Source: Mycobacterium sp. DL
GTDB taxonomy: Bacteria > Actinomycetota > Actinomycetes > Mycobacteriales > Mycobacteriaceae
Direction of reading: 5' to 3'
DNA: 64,000 nt
Assembly: GCF_039729195.1 (NCBI RefSeq)
Contig: NZ_CP155796.1
Coordinates: 3,844,001-3,908,000, forward strand
In this document: positions 53,786 to 64,000 of the stretch, piece by piece
Position numbering within the stretch: the stretch's first letter is position 1
Layout of the letters: each line of letters starts with the position of its first letter
Program-made: the position numbers and the translations under genes
Notes under the pieces: model-generated
What the model was told of the DNA's origin: nothing
Database searches by the model: none
Seen by the model: the letters and a program-made list of their open reading frames with translations, nothing else

Positions 53786-55102
53786 TCAGAATGCCGTCAG
53801 GTAGTTGTCGAGCTCCCACGGGCTGACGTCGCTGTGGTAGGCGAAGAACTCCTCGCGCTTGACCTTCGCGAAGTAGCCGGCGACGCCCTCCCCCGCAGCA
53901 TCGAGCACACCGGTCACCACGGGATCACCCTCGAAGTCCTCGACCGCGTGCAGCAGGGTCGGGGGTAGCGCGCGCGAGCTGACACCGCCGCCGACGCCAC
54001 CCGGGTCGGTGCTGCGCTTGACTCCGTCCAAGCCGGCGCCCAGGGCCGCCGCGATCGCGAGATACGGGTTGGCGGCGCCGTCCCCGCCGCGCAACTCGAT
54101 CCGGTCGCCGTCGGGAACACGGATGTAGTGGGTGCGGTCGTTGCCACCGTAAGTGGGCAGTCGCGGCGCCCAGGATGCTCCCGACGCCGTCGAGAGAGCA
54201 CCGGTTCGCTTGTAGGAGTTGACTGTCGGGGCGATGACCGCCTGCAGGGCGCAGGCGTGGTCGAGGATTCCGCCGATGAACCCGTAGGCGGTCTCCGACA
54301 GGCCGAGACCACGGCCGTCCGCATCGCCCGAGCCGACCGGGAACACCGGGGAGCCGCCGCTGGTCAGAGACAGGTGCAGGTGCAGCCCGCTGCCGGTCTT
54401 GTCCGAGAACGGTTTCGGCATGAAGGTGGCGATCATGCCGCGCTCGGCCGCGATCATCGACAGCAGGTAGCGCAGTGTGACGACGCGGTCGGCGGTGATC
54501 AGCGCCTCGGCGAACTTGAAGTTCTGCTCGAACTGACCGTTGCCGTCCTCGTGGTCGTTGGCGTAGTTGGACCACCCCAGCTGGTTCATCGCCGACGACA
54601 CCGCGGTCAGGTGGTCATACATCCGGGTGACACCGCGTGCGTCGTAACAGGGTTGGGCGGCGGTGTCGGCCGCGTCGGCGACCGTCACGCTGCCGTCGTC
54701 CCCGCGGCGCAGCAGGAAGTACTCGACCTCGGCGCCGACCCAGGGTTCGAACCCGGCGTCAGCGCACTGCTCGACGAGTGCCTTGAGGATGACGCGCGGC
54801 GCGTACGGCCACGGCTTGCCACTGACGTGTGGGTCGCAGTGCACGATCGCCAGGCCGTCCTTGATGAACGGGATCGGTGTGAACGACGACGGGTCGGGGA
54901 TGGCCATCAGGTCGGGATCTTTGGGCTCCTGGCCCATGGCGCCGACCGCGTACCCGGCGAAACCCACGCCCTCGGTGGCGAGCAACTCGACGGCCTCGAC
55001 CGGGACCAGTTTGGCGCACGGCTTGCCCCGCAGGTCCACGAACAGCGCGAGGATGAACTTCGTCCCGGACTGCTCAGCCTTGGTGGCGAGGTCGGATGGC
55101 AT
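53786..55102 (-). CDS. glnT: Glutamine synthetase-like ligase (GlnT/GmaS type)
   Basis: This ~438-aa member of the glutamine synthetase superfamily shows GAEVEYFLL near 125 (metal glutamate), NGQFEQNF and then MPKPFSDKTGSGLHLHLSL with the ATP-site histidine near 245. NSYKRTGALSTASGASWAPR and a RxxGG-like ELRGGDGAANPYLAIAAALGAGLDG follow. Relatives beside glxBCD make gamma-glutamylmethylamide or glutamine. The ATG at 55102 follows AGAGGTG; GTG at 55111 is the alternative. A GlnR-type box lies ~110-145 bp upstream. Confidence 0.87.
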   Translation of the reverse strand: MPSDLATKAEQSGTKFILALFVDLRGKPCAKLVPVEAVELLATEGVGFAGYAVGAMGQEPKDPDLMAIPDPSSFTPIPFIKDGLAIVHCDPHVSGKPWPYAPRVILKALVEQCADAGFEPWVGAEVEYFLLRRGDDGSVTVADAADTAAQPCYDARGVTRMYDHLTAVSSAMNQLGWSNYANDHEDGNGQFEQNFKFAEALITADRVVTLRYLLSMIAAERGMIATFMPKPFSDKTGSGLHLHLSLTSGGSPVFPVGSGDADGRGLGLSETAYGFIGGILDHACALQAVIAPTVNSYKRTGALSTASGASWAPRLPTYGGNDRTHYIRVPDGDRIELRGGDGAANPYLAIAAALGAGLDGVKRSTDPGGVGGGVSSRALPPTLLHAVEDFEGDPVVTGVLDAAGEGVAGYFAKVKREEFFAYHSDVSPWELDNYLTAF

Positions 55103-55210
55103 TCGGATCACCTCTGTCTCTTAACGGGAATCAAAGTATCACGGAGTGAAACAACGCGCAGCGCGAGGAAACACCGCGTGCCGCCTGTGGACTGACAGTC
55201 AGCGGTTGTT

Positions 55211-55248
55211 GTTACGGCCGCGGTCGTGTGTCGTTTCGGGGCGGTAAC
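55211..55248 (-). promoter_or_regulatory. Candidate GlnR-binding site upstream of glnT
   Basis: On the minus strand GTTACCGCCCCGAAAC (55248-55233) fits the actinobacterial GlnR half-site pattern GTnAC-n6-GAAAC exactly. A weaker second pair (CGACC-n6-GTAAC) follows with the usual 6-bp spacing. It lies 110-147 bp upstream of the glnT start and about 20 bp from the divergent hydrolase gene. GlnR activates nitrogen-scavenging genes under nitrogen limitation. Confidence 0.65.
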
Positions 55249-55274
55249 CACGTCGGGCCGATACGGTGCAACGC

Positions 55275-56258
55275 GTGTGCACCCGCGTGGTTTACCTCGG
55301 CCCGGAAGAGCGGATCGTCACCGGCAGGTCCATGGACTGGACCGTCGAGATCGGCACCAACCTGTGGGCCTTTCCTCGCGGCGTGCGACGCACCGGTGAG
55401 GCCGGACCGGATTCGGCGACGTGGACGTCGACCTACGGAAGCGTGGTGGCCAGCGGCTACGACATCTCCACCACCGATGGCCTGAACGAAGCGGGGCTGG
55501 TCACCAACCTGCTGTGGCTGGCCGAATCGAAGTACCCGGCCAACAGCGGGGACCGGCCCGCAATGTCACTGGCGGTGTGGGCGCAGTACGTCCTCGACAA
55601 CTTCGCCACGGTGAGCGAGGCGGTGGCGGCGTTGACCGCGACGCCGCTGCGGGTGGTCACCGCCCAGGTTCCCGGTCAGGAGCGGCTGGCCACCGTGCAT
55701 CTGGCGATGTCGGATGCCAGCGGGGACAGCGCCATCGTCGAGTACATCGACGGTGAACAGGTGATCCACCACGGCCGGCAGTACCAGGTCATGACGAACT
55801 CGCCGACCTTCGACAAGCAGCTCGCGATCACCGAGTACTGGGACGAGATCGGTGGCACCGTGATGCTGCCCGGAACCAACCGGGCAGCCGACCGGTTCGT
55901 GCGCGCCTCGTTCTACGTCAACGCGGTACCCAAGACCGCCGACCCGCTGCTGGCCGCCGCGTCCGTGTTCAGCGTGATGCGCAACGTCTCGGTGCCCTAC
56001 GGCATCACGACGCCCGACCAGCCCAACATCTCCTCCACGCGCTGGCGCACCGTCGTCGACCATGCGTCGCTGCGCTACTTCTTCGAGTCGGCGTTGTCTC
56101 CCAACACTTTCTGGGTCGAACTCAAGAACCTCGACCTCTCCGAAGGCGCGCCCACATTGCGATTGAACCTCGGCGAAGGCGAGAAGACCATCTACGCCGG
56201 CGATGCGAGCGCACAGTTCGCGCAGGCCGAGCCGTTCACCTTCCTGGGCGTGCCGTAG
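55275..56258 (+). CDS. Ntn hydrolase of the choloylglycine hydrolase/penicillin V acylase family
   Basis: This 327-aa protein begins MCTRVVYLGPEERIVTGRSMDW; after removal of Met, Cys becomes the N-terminal nucleophile. The family Asp/Asn/Arg environment is visible (GLNEAGLVTNLLWL near 77, VMTNSPTFDKQL near 174, RFVRASFYVN near 215). Members hydrolyse bile salts, penicillin V or acyl-homoserine lactones. I chose the GTG at 55275 because it puts Cys at position 2; a GTG at 55266 would add three residues and block processing. It shares its promoter region with glnT. Confidence 0.88.
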   Translation: MCTRVVYLGPEERIVTGRSMDWTVEIGTNLWAFPRGVRRTGEAGPDSATWTSTYGSVVASGYDISTTDGLNEAGLVTNLLWLAESKYPANSGDRPAMSLAVWAQYVLDNFATVSEAVAALTATPLRVVTAQVPGQERLATVHLAMSDASGDSAIVEYIDGEQVIHHGRQYQVMTNSPTFDKQLAITEYWDEIGGTVMLPGTNRAADRFVRASFYVNAVPKTADPLLAAASVFSVMRNVSVPYGITTPDQPNISSTRWRTVVDHASLRYFFESALSPNTFWVELKNLDLSEGAPTLRLNLGEGEKTIYAGDASAQFAQAEPFTFLGVP

Positions 56259-56876
56259 TCACAGCCGGGAAGCCAGAACTTTCTGCCCGGCTCCGCTGAG
56301 TTCGCCGAGAACGGATGGCCGGCCCGCCATCGCCATCAGCAGAGCCTCCCCCGTCCCGACGACCTCGCGGCCCCGTCCGTGTGTCCAGTCGATGTCGTCG
56401 GCGCGCAGCCGCAACCCTCTGATCCGGCGCGGGACACCCAGCCTGGGGTTGAGCGGCATGAGCCGGAGCACCCGGTCCAGCCGATCGGGCGGGACGGTGC
56501 GAGGAAGCGCCAGCGAGCGACGGATGTCCTGATGGTGGATCGTGCCGTCGACCAGCGCGATCATCCCGCCGAACCCCGCGGTCAGGCCGCGCGGTTGCAC
56601 GTGGTCGGCGAGGAACGACACGAGTTGTTCCGGGGTCAGCGACGAGTATTCGTCGACACCCACCTGGTTGGCGTGTACCACGCGACCTCTGGCGAACCTC
56701 TCGAACAGACCGACAGCGCCGAGCTCTTCGTAGCTGATCATGTGTGCGACAACATCTTTGATGCTCCAGCCGGCGCACAGGCTGTCGTGTTCCCACTGCT
56801 GCGGACTCAGGGTTGCCAGAAACTCCGCGAGCTCGGTGCGTTCCGCGCGTGCCATGGCCATCAGATCGGCGCCCAT
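56259..56876 (-). CDS. Maleylpyruvate isomerase-like (DinB/MDMPI) protein
   Basis: This 205-aa protein has the mycothiol-dependent maleylpyruvate isomerase N-terminal fold: MAMARAERTELAEFLATLSPQQWEHDSLCAGWSIKDVVAHMISYEELG, with the metal-site His in DVVAHM and a further pair in TIHHQDIRR near 118. Members use mycothiol or act on unknown substrates. The start overlaps the stop of the SRPBCC gene (TGATG), so it is the third gene of an ArsR-led operon. Confidence 0.8.
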   Translation of the reverse strand: MGADLMAMARAERTELAEFLATLSPQQWEHDSLCAGWSIKDVVAHMISYEELGAVGLFERFARGRVVHANQVGVDEYSSLTPEQLVSFLADHVQPRGLTAGFGGMIALVDGTIHHQDIRRSLALPRTVPPDRLDRVLRLMPLNPRLGVPRRIRGLRLRADDIDWTHGRGREVVGTGEALLMAMAGRPSVLGELSGAGQKVLASRL

Positions 56877-57340
56877 CAGCCGGCCAGGATCCCGGCGAAG
56901 CGCCGCAGATACAGCGGCCATCCGCTGTTCCCGTCCACACCGTCGGAGACCGAGCGCCACCCCGGTCCGTGACGGTCGAGATGGCGGTGCTCGAGTTCGA
57001 CCCGGGTGCGGTCCGGGGCTTCGGCGACGAAGCGAACCTCCACCTCGCTGGTTCTGCTCAGATCGGGTTCCACCGCCCAGGTCGGGCCGATGTCCCAGGT
57101 GAACACCACTCGCGACGGCGGTTCGAAGACCAGCACTCGGGCCCATTCGCACCGACTGCCGTCGGTGCCGACGTCGTAGATGTGGCCACCCACCTCAGGC
57201 TCGAACACCGTCTCGGCGATCGGCACGGCGAGCAGGTTGTGTTCACGGGGCTTGAAGTCCCCGAATCGGGCGGTGAACGTGGTGAAAGCCCGCTCCACCG
57301 CTGCGTTCACGAGGATCTGGTGCCTGATGTTGCCGCTCAT
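56876..57340 (-). CDS. SRPBCC/AHSA1-family protein
   Basis: This 154-aa protein has the AHSA1 fold: IRHQILVNAAVERAFTTFTARFGDF at the N-terminus, FEPEVGGHIYDVGTDGSRCEWARVLVFEPPSRVVFTWDIGP, then a C-terminal helix with GWPLYLRRFAGIL. Such proteins are very often encoded directly after ArsR regulators in actinobacteria. The ATG overlaps the ArsR stop by four bases. Confidence 0.83.
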   Translation of the reverse strand: MSGNIRHQILVNAAVERAFTTFTARFGDFKPREHNLLAVPIAETVFEPEVGGHIYDVGTDGSRCEWARVLVFEPPSRVVFTWDIGPTWAVEPDLSRTSEVEVRFVAEAPDRTRVELEHRHLDRHGPGWRSVSDGVDGNSGWPLYLRRFAGILAG

Positions 57341-57672
57341 GTGTCCTCCTCCGCGGATTCTGCTGGGTCCTCGACGAGCTGTTTGAAGTTGGTGAGCGCC
57401 TGCGCCCAGAAGCGGTCGAGGTCGGCGCGCAGCGTCTCGATTCCTCTGGGATCCAGGTGGTAGACGCGGCGGGTGCCCACGGCGCGATCGGTGACCAGGC
57501 CGGCGCATTTGAGCACCTTGAGGTGCTGGGAGACCGCCGGTCGGCTGACCGGGAGGTCGCGTGCCAGCTCGCCGACCGCGCAGGGTCCCTGCGCGAGCCG
57601 CTCGACGATCGAGCGCCGGGTGCCGTCGGCGATCGCGTGCCAAGCCTCGTCGGATGTTCGGTAAGTACTCAC
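57337..57672 (-). CDS. ArsR-family transcriptional regulator
   Basis: This 111-aa winged-helix protein has IADGTRRSIVERLAQGPCAVGELARDLPVSRPAVSQHLKVLKCAGLVTDRAVGTRRVYHLDPRGIETL (recognition helix near 48-60). There is no clear metal-binding cysteine pair, so it is of the AHSA1-linked type rather than a metal sensor. GTG start. A palindrome lies five bases upstream, so it probably represses its own three-gene operon. Confidence 0.88.
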   Translation of the reverse strand: MSTYRTSDEAWHAIADGTRRSIVERLAQGPCAVGELARDLPVSRPAVSQHLKVLKCAGLVTDRAVGTRRVYHLDPRGIETLRADLDRFWAQALTNFKQLVEDPAESAEEDT

Positions 57673-57676
57673 TAAC

Positions 57677-57694
57677 GGTAAGTTACCACTTACC
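57677..57694. promoter_or_regulatory. Palindrome before the arsR-type gene, candidate operator
   Basis: GGTAAGT and ACTTACC form a perfect 7-bp inverted repeat with a 4-bp spacer, five bases upstream of the GTG at 57672. It fits autorepression by the ArsR-type protein. It also lies at the 3' end of the nitroreductase gene (stop near 57690). Confidence 0.6.
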
Positions 57695-58268
57695 AGTTGA
57701 GGACAACCTCGTTCAGCGGCAGGCGCTCGCGGGGCATCGCGTCGCGCTCCGTGATCTGCGGGTCCGTCCGGGCGTAGTCACCCAGCACGCCGACGGCGAT
57801 CACCACCAGCGGACGCATCCCGTCAGGCAGCTGGAACACCTCGGCGGCTCCACGGGCGTCGAACCCCGCCATCGGATGGACGATCAGCCCGCGCGAGACG
57901 GCTTCGATGCTGAGGTTGGCCATCGCGGCGCCGGTGTCCACAGCGGAGTACAGCGCTGTCTTGTCGTCCTCGCCTTCGTCGGCGCAGAGCAGGATCAGGG
58001 CAGCGGCGGCCTTGGCGTAGCTGTTGCCGCGGCGGAGCAGGTCCGCGATCGCGGCGAACGCTGGGTCGTCGCGCAGGCCGACGACGAACCGCACCGGCTG
58101 GCGCCGACCCCAGGTGGGAGCCCAGCGCGCCGCCTCGAGCAGAGCGGTCAGATCCGCGTCGGCCAGAACCGCGGCGGGGTCGAAGGCCCGCGGGCTCCAG
58201 CGGGCCGCGAGGGCAGGATGGATCGGGACGGAGGTGTCGGCCAACCGGCCGGCGGGTGCGTCGGGCAC
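57690..58268 (-). CDS. Nitroreductase-family protein
   Basis: This ~192-aa flavoprotein has [19 protein letters not shown] near the N-terminus, [30 protein letters not shown] and [28 protein letters not shown], with [11 protein letters not shown] near the end, all typical of FMN nitroreductases. The GTG at 58268 ([15 protein letters not shown]) is preferred; an ATG at 58323 is possible but would overlap the ask promoter. It diverges from ask. The substrate is unknown. Confidence 0.82.
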   Translation of the reverse strand: MPDAPAGRLADTSVPIHPALAARWSPRAFDPAAVLADADLTALLEAARWAPTWGRRQPVRFVVGLRDDPAFAAIADLLRRGNSYAKAAAALILLCADEGEDDKTALYSAVDTGAAMANLSIEAVSRGLIVHPMAGFDARGAAEVFQLPDGMRPLVVIAVGVLGDYARTDPQITERDAMPRERLPLNEVVLNW

Positions 58269-58353
58269 GGTCGCGACGCTACCGGCGGGATTAATCGGAT
58301 GCGGGCAGCCTTTATCCTTTATGGGCATCCCCCCGGCAATGGAAGGTTCAGTA

Positions 58354-60658
<2,305 letters not shown>

Positions 60659-60663
60659 CTCCC

Positions 60664-61779
60664 GTGCGCCCACTCCGCCGGAATTGCATTCCAGCAGGTC
60701 TGCTCTCGGCGTTTCTCTGCTGGAATGCAATTCCGGCGGCACAGGCCACGCCGATCGAGTTGCCGCCGCTGCAGCCGGGCCAGGTTCTGCGGATCGGCCC
60801 GGCGGCCGGAACGGGCACGCCGACAGTCGATTACGGCATCGGCGCGACAGACCTGTGCGAGTTCATGCAGTTCCCGGAGCAGCTGCTGCAGGTCTGCGGA
60901 GACAGCTTTCGCGGCCAGGGCGTGGGTTTCGGCGGATGGTTCTCGCCGGTCGCACTGCACGTCGAAGACGACACCCTCGATGACGCGGCCGGTGTGCGCT
61001 ACGACGGTGTCACCGGTATCGACACCCCGTTGCTCGCCGACCCGACGCCCCCGGGGGCGTCGCAGCTGCCCGCGGGTGTCGTCGAGATCAACCGCGAGAA
61101 CTACCTGATGGTGACCACCACGAAAGACCTCCGGCCGCAGACCTCTCGATTGGTGAAAGCCGAACCAGGACAAGGCAACTGGGTGACGGTGCCGGACTCC
61201 GAACGCGACGCCGCCTATGCGGGTGGCGGGCAGTCGCAGATCAGCGGCTACTACGACCCGATCCCGACGGCTGACTCCCAGCGTGGCTGGATCTATATCG
61301 TGGCGAACAACTTCGACCGCAGCGCGCCGGTGGTGTTGTACCGGACCACGCCAGAGTCCTTCACCGACAGATCGGCGTGGCAGGGCTGGTCGGACACCCT
61401 GGGCTGGGGGCACGAGCCGACGCCGCTGTGGGGTGACCGCGTGGGGGAGATGAGTGTGCGCCAGATCGACGGCAGAACCGTGCTGTCCTACTTCAACGCG
61501 AGCACCGGGAACATGGAGATGCGGGTCGCCGACGGCCCGACGAGTTTGGGTGCCGCGCCGGTCACCACGGTCGTGGTCGCTACGGAATGGCCGGAACAGG
61601 TGGAACAACTGCCGCCGCCTGAGATCAATCGGCTGGCCCAGCCGTACGGGGGTTACATCGCGCCGGGATCCACGCTGGACGCGGTGCGGGTGTTCGTCAG
61701 CCAGTGGAACACCATGGCCCGCGGCGGCTCACCGTATCGCGTCATCCAGTACGCGGTGAACCCGGTTAAGCCCTCATAG
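60664..61779 (+). CDS. Secreted DUF4185 protein (Rv3707c-like)
   Basis: This 371-aa protein has a signal peptide (RRNCIPAGLLSAFLCWNAIPAAQA) and a beta-propeller-like DUF4185 domain with repeated blocks such as GISGYYDPIPTADS, GWIYIVANNFDRSAPVVLYRT, WGHEPTPLWGDRVGEMSVRQI and RVFVSQWNTMARGGSPYRVIQY. The exported protein probably binds or hydrolyses a cell-wall glycan; no catalytic residues are certain. The signal-peptide codons contain a 23-bp perfect inverted repeat. GTG start. Confidence 0.82.
   Translation: MRPLRRNCIPAGLLSAFLCWNAIPAAQATPIELPPLQPGQVLRIGPAAGTGTPTVDYGIGATDLCEFMQFPEQLLQVCGDSFRGQGVGFGGWFSPVALHVEDDTLDDAAGVRYDGVTGIDTPLLADPTPPGASQLPAGVVEINRENYLMVTTTKDLRPQTSRLVKAEPGQGNWVTVPDSERDAAYAGGGQSQISGYYDPIPTADSQRGWIYIVANNFDRSAPVVLYRTTPESFTDRSAWQGWSDTLGWGHEPTPLWGDRVGEMSVRQIDGRTVLSYFNASTGNMEMRVADGPTSLGAAPVTTVVVATEWPEQVEQLPPPEINRLAQPYGGYIAPGSTLDAVRVFVSQWNTMARGGSPYRVIQYAVNPVKPS
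60675..60739. repeat. 23-bp perfect inverted repeat inside the DUF4185 signal-peptide codons
   Basis: The left arm at 60675-60697 (core GGAATTGCATTCCAGCAG) is the exact reverse complement of 60717-60739, with a 19-nt loop. It encodes the residues NCIPAG on one arm and CWNAIPA on the other. It looks like an inserted palindromic element rather than ordinary coding sequence. Confidence 0.88.
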
Positions 61780-61835
61780 CTGATTCACAGCCTGCACCTA
61801 TCTGACGCTGTGGATTGCGGCGAATGATCACCGTC

Positions 61836-62315
61836 ATGAGCGATCCAACCCCGCCACCCGCGAACTCCGAACCCCCCACCGGGCCGGTGGTCACCCCACC
61901 GCCGGCCGCCGCGCCGGTCCCCGAACCCGCGCCGTATCACGAGCCGCAACCCGTCTTCGTCGAGCAGTCCAATCGACTCAACAAGGCCGCGGCGTGGGTC
62001 GGCATCATCGCCGGATCGGTGATCATCGTCGCGGTGATCTTCGGGACCGGATTTTTTGTCGGCCAGCAGGTCGGTGACGATTCCCGCGGCCCCGACCGGT
62101 CCAACCACATGGTGCTGCGACCCGGGCCGCCGATGTTCCCGATGGGCGAGCGCGGCGAGTTCCAGCGGGGACCCGGTTTCGCGGGACCGTTCGGTCCCGG
62201 TGGCCCGATGGTCGAGATGCCGCGGTCGCCGGGCGGGCCGAACGCCGATACTCCGCCCGGGCCACCTCGGTCCCCGGGTGGTTCTGACGAAGCGCCGGCC
62301 CTGCCTCGCCCCTGA
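61836..62315 (+). CDS. Proline-rich single-span membrane protein
   Basis: This ~159-aa protein has a Pro-rich cytoplasmic N-terminus ([15 protein letters not shown]), one membrane span near 57-80 ([25 protein letters not shown]) and a Pro/Gly/Met-rich external tail ([27 protein letters not shown]). The ATG at 61836 (MSDPTPPP) is preferred. Comparable low-complexity proteins follow asd in other mycobacteria. The function is unknown. Confidence 0.78.
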   Translation: MSDPTPPPANSEPPTGPVVTPPPAAAPVPEPAPYHEPQPVFVEQSNRLNKAAAWVGIIAGSVIIVAVIFGTGFFVGQQVGDDSRGPDRSNHMVLRPGPPMFPMGERGEFQRGPGFAGPFGPGGPMVEMPRSPGGPNADTPPGPPRSPGGSDEAPALPRP

Positions 62316-62413
62316 TCGGCCGTTCCTCGGGTGGATCGACCGGCTTTCGGGTACACCGGCAGCAGGGCGGCGGCACAGCCCACAAGCCGTCGCGTCCCGA
62401 GGAGATGAGGCTT

Positions 62414-63862
62414 ATGACCGAGAAGTACGCGACCACCGATTCCGGCGCGCCCGCACCGAGCTTTGAGCACTCGCTGACCGTCGGCACAGACGGGCCGATC
62501 CTGCTGCAGGACCACTATCTGATCGAGCAGATGGCCAACTTCAACCGCGAGCGGATCCCGGAGCGTCAGCCCCACGCCAAAGGCGGCGGCGCATTCGGCA
62601 CGTTCGAGGTGACCCAGGACGTCAGCCAGTTCACCAAGGCGGCGTTTCTGCAGCCTGGCGCCACCACGGAGATGGTTGCCCGGTTCTCCACCGTCGCCGG
62701 CGAGCGGGGAAGCCCGGACACCTGGCGTGACCCACGGGGCTTCTCGCTGAAGTTCTACACCAGCGACGGCAACTTCGACATGGTCGGCAACAACACCCCG
62801 GTGTTCTTCATCCGCGACCCGATGAAGTTCCAGAACTTCATCCGCAGCCAGAAGCGGATGGCGGCCAACAACCTCCGTGACCACCACATGCAGTGGGACT
62901 TCTGGACATTGTCACCGGAGTCGGCGCATCAGGTCACCTGGTTGATGGGGGATCGTGGCATCCCCAAGACCTGGCGGAACATGAACGGCTACTCCAGCCA
63001 CACCTACAGCTGGGTCAATGCCAACGACGAGATGTTCTGGGTGAAGTACCACTTCAAGACCGACCAGGGCATCGACTTCCTCTCCCAGGAGGACGCCGAC
63101 CGTCTCGCCGGTGAGGACGGCGACTACCACCAGCGCGATCTGTTCACCTCCATCGAGGACGGCAACTTCCCCACCTGGACGCTGAAGGTCCAGATCATGC
63201 CGTTCGAGGACGCCAAGACGTATCGGTTCAACCCGTTCGACCTGACCAAGGTGTGGCCGCACAGCGACTACCCGCTGCACGAGGTCGGCAAGATGACGCT
63301 GAACCGCAACGTCGTCGACTACCACGCACAGATGGAGCAGGCGGCCTTCGAGCCCAACAACGTCGTCCCGGGTACCGGGCTCAGCCCCGACAAGATGTTG
63401 CTGGCCCGCGGGTTCTCCTACTCCGACGCACACCGCGCCAGGCTCGGGGTGAACTACAAGCAGATCCCGGTCAACGAACCGCAGGTCGAGGTCCGGGCGT
63501 ACTCCAAGGACGGTGCGATGCGGATTCGCAACGCGACCGATCCGGTGTACGCGCCGAACTCGATGGGCGGCCCGGAGGCCGACCCCAAACGCGCCGCCGA
63601 AGTGCACTGGGCTTCCGACGGTGACATGGTCCGGTCGGCGTACGCCCTTCGTCCCGAAGACGACGACTGGAGTCAGGCCGGCACCCTGGTCCGTGAGGTC
63701 CTCGACGACGAGGCCCGAGATCGACTGGCCCACAACATCATCGGGCACGTGTCCAAGGGTGTCCGGGAACCGGTGCTGTCACGGGTGTTCGAGTACTGGA
63801 AGAACGTCGACCCCGACCTCGGCAAGAAGGTCGAGGAGGGCGTCAGGGCCGGTTCCGACTAG
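62414..63862 (+). CDS. katA: Monofunctional haem catalase
   Basis: This 482-aa small-subunit catalase breaks down hydrogen peroxide. Active-site His is in [13 protein letters not shown] near 54, the distal Asn is in [15 protein letters not shown] near 127, and the proximal haem Tyr is in [14 protein letters not shown] near 338. It follows GAGGAG and GATGAGG; ATG at 62405 is the alternative. This is distinct from the catalase-peroxidase KatG. Its stop overlaps that of the convergent rpsR gene in CTAG. Confidence 0.93.
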   Translation: MTEKYATTDSGAPAPSFEHSLTVGTDGPILLQDHYLIEQMANFNRERIPERQPHAKGGGAFGTFEVTQDVSQFTKAAFLQPGATTEMVARFSTVAGERGSPDTWRDPRGFSLKFYTSDGNFDMVGNNTPVFFIRDPMKFQNFIRSQKRMAANNLRDHHMQWDFWTLSPESAHQVTWLMGDRGIPKTWRNMNGYSSHTYSWVNANDEMFWVKYHFKTDQGIDFLSQEDADRLAGEDGDYHQRDLFTSIEDGNFPTWTLKVQIMPFEDAKTYRFNPFDLTKVWPHSDYPLHEVGKMTLNRNVVDYHAQMEQAAFEPNNVVPGTGLSPDKMLLARGFSYSDAHRARLGVNYKQIPVNEPQVEVRAYSKDGAMRIRNATDPVYAPNSMGGPEADPKRAAEVHWASDGDMVRSAYALRPEDDDWSQAGTLVREVLDDEARDRLAHNIIGHVSKGVREPVLSRVFEYWKNVDPDLGKKVEEGVRAGSD

Positions 63863-64000
63863 CGCTGACCCTGGCCCGGGTACGGCAGCAGCGCCATCTC
63901 GCGCGCGGTCTTGACGGCCGTGGCGATCTGGCGTTGCTGCTGTACCGTCAGCCCGGTGACGCTGCGGGAGCGGATCTTTCCGCGCTCGGAGAGGAACTGC
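63859..64000 (-). CDS. rpsR: 30S ribosomal protein S18, C-terminal part
   Basis: The visible 47 codons read [40 protein letters not shown] (split here), the conserved C-terminus of S18; the gene runs off the right edge. In mycobacteria a second rpsR paralogue without zinc-binding cysteines is induced when zinc is low. This copy lies apart from rpsF-ssb-rplI in what can be seen, so it could be that paralogue, but the part that would show the cysteines is missing. Confidence 0.9.
   Translation of the reverse strand, partial: QFLSERGKIRSRSVTGLTVQQQRQIATAVKTAREMALLPYPGQGQR

Overview
This is high-GC actinobacterial DNA, almost certainly from an environmental, rapidly growing Mycobacterium (Mycolicibacterium). 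From about 23.9 kb to 60.7 kb the gene order follows the conserved mycobacterial backbone known from M. tuberculosis Rv3731-Rv3707c: polD1/ligC, a membrane gene, tRNA-Ser, the SRP RNA ffs, an aspartate-type aminotransferase, dnaX, a cyclopropane-synthase-like/FAD-oxidase pair, an SRPBCC protein, a peptidoglycan amidase, a YbaB protein, recR, gatD-murT, a dnaQ-like exonuclease, leuA, ask and asd. GTG starts, 4-base stop/start overlaps and likely leaderless transcripts are common.

Layout. 1-2.7 kb: an osmoprotectant ABC importer (proX cut by the window edge). 2.8-3.9 kb: an intact ATP-dependent DNA ligase (LigC). 3.9-9.9 kb: a catabolic cluster with a TetR regulator, a Rieske oxygenase, a divergent amidohydrolase and two alpha/beta hydrolases; a palindromic operator candidate lies in the divergent promoter. 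9.96-23.9 kb: a second ligC, split in two. Deleting exactly 10081-22983 rejoins its reading frame at the KWDGFR active-site motif, so a 12.9 kb element sits inside the gene. The element has near-perfect 12-bp inverted ends and no visible target duplication. At its right end it carries two overlapping tyrosine recombinase genes of Tn554-like arrangement. Its cargo is an Opp-type ABC importer with a permease-ATPase fusion and two amidotransferase-fold proteins, preceded by a 16/19 match to the IdeR iron box. It also holds an FmdE-like protein, a MarR regulator, an IS256 transposase stub, a truncated methyltransferase and a degraded remnant of yet another ligC start. 23.9-32 kb: polD1, a proline-rich membrane protein with a thioesterase, a 13E12-type HNH protein, a GNAT, an EamA exporter, a DapB-like dehydrogenase, a secreted PDZ protease and a membrane protein.

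32-49 kb is mainly housekeeping: tRNA-Ser(GGA), ffs, aminotransferase, dnaX, GGDEF protein, lipid-modifying pair, amidase, recR, peptidoglycan-amidating GatD-MurT, exonuclease and leuA. leuA is preceded by a textbook transcription attenuator with a short Leu-Leu-Leu leader peptide that appears to be leaderless. 49-55 kb: a glutamine synthetase-like gene with glxBCD (N-methylglutamate-synthase-like subunits), a DAO-family oxidase and an XRE-cupin regulator. A GlnR-type box lies upstream, so the block is probably induced by nitrogen limitation. 55-64 kb: an Ntn hydrolase, an ArsR-SRPBCC-MDMPI operon with an operator palindrome, a nitroreductase, ask-asd, a DUF4185 secreted protein whose signal-peptide codons contain a 23-bp perfect inverted repeat, a proline-rich membrane protein, a monofunctional catalase and the end of an rpsR gene.

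The items most worth a second look are the ligC-splitting element with its iron-box transporter, the two long perfect palindromes (60.7 kb and 32.2 kb), the leuA attenuator and the GlnR-linked glx cluster.
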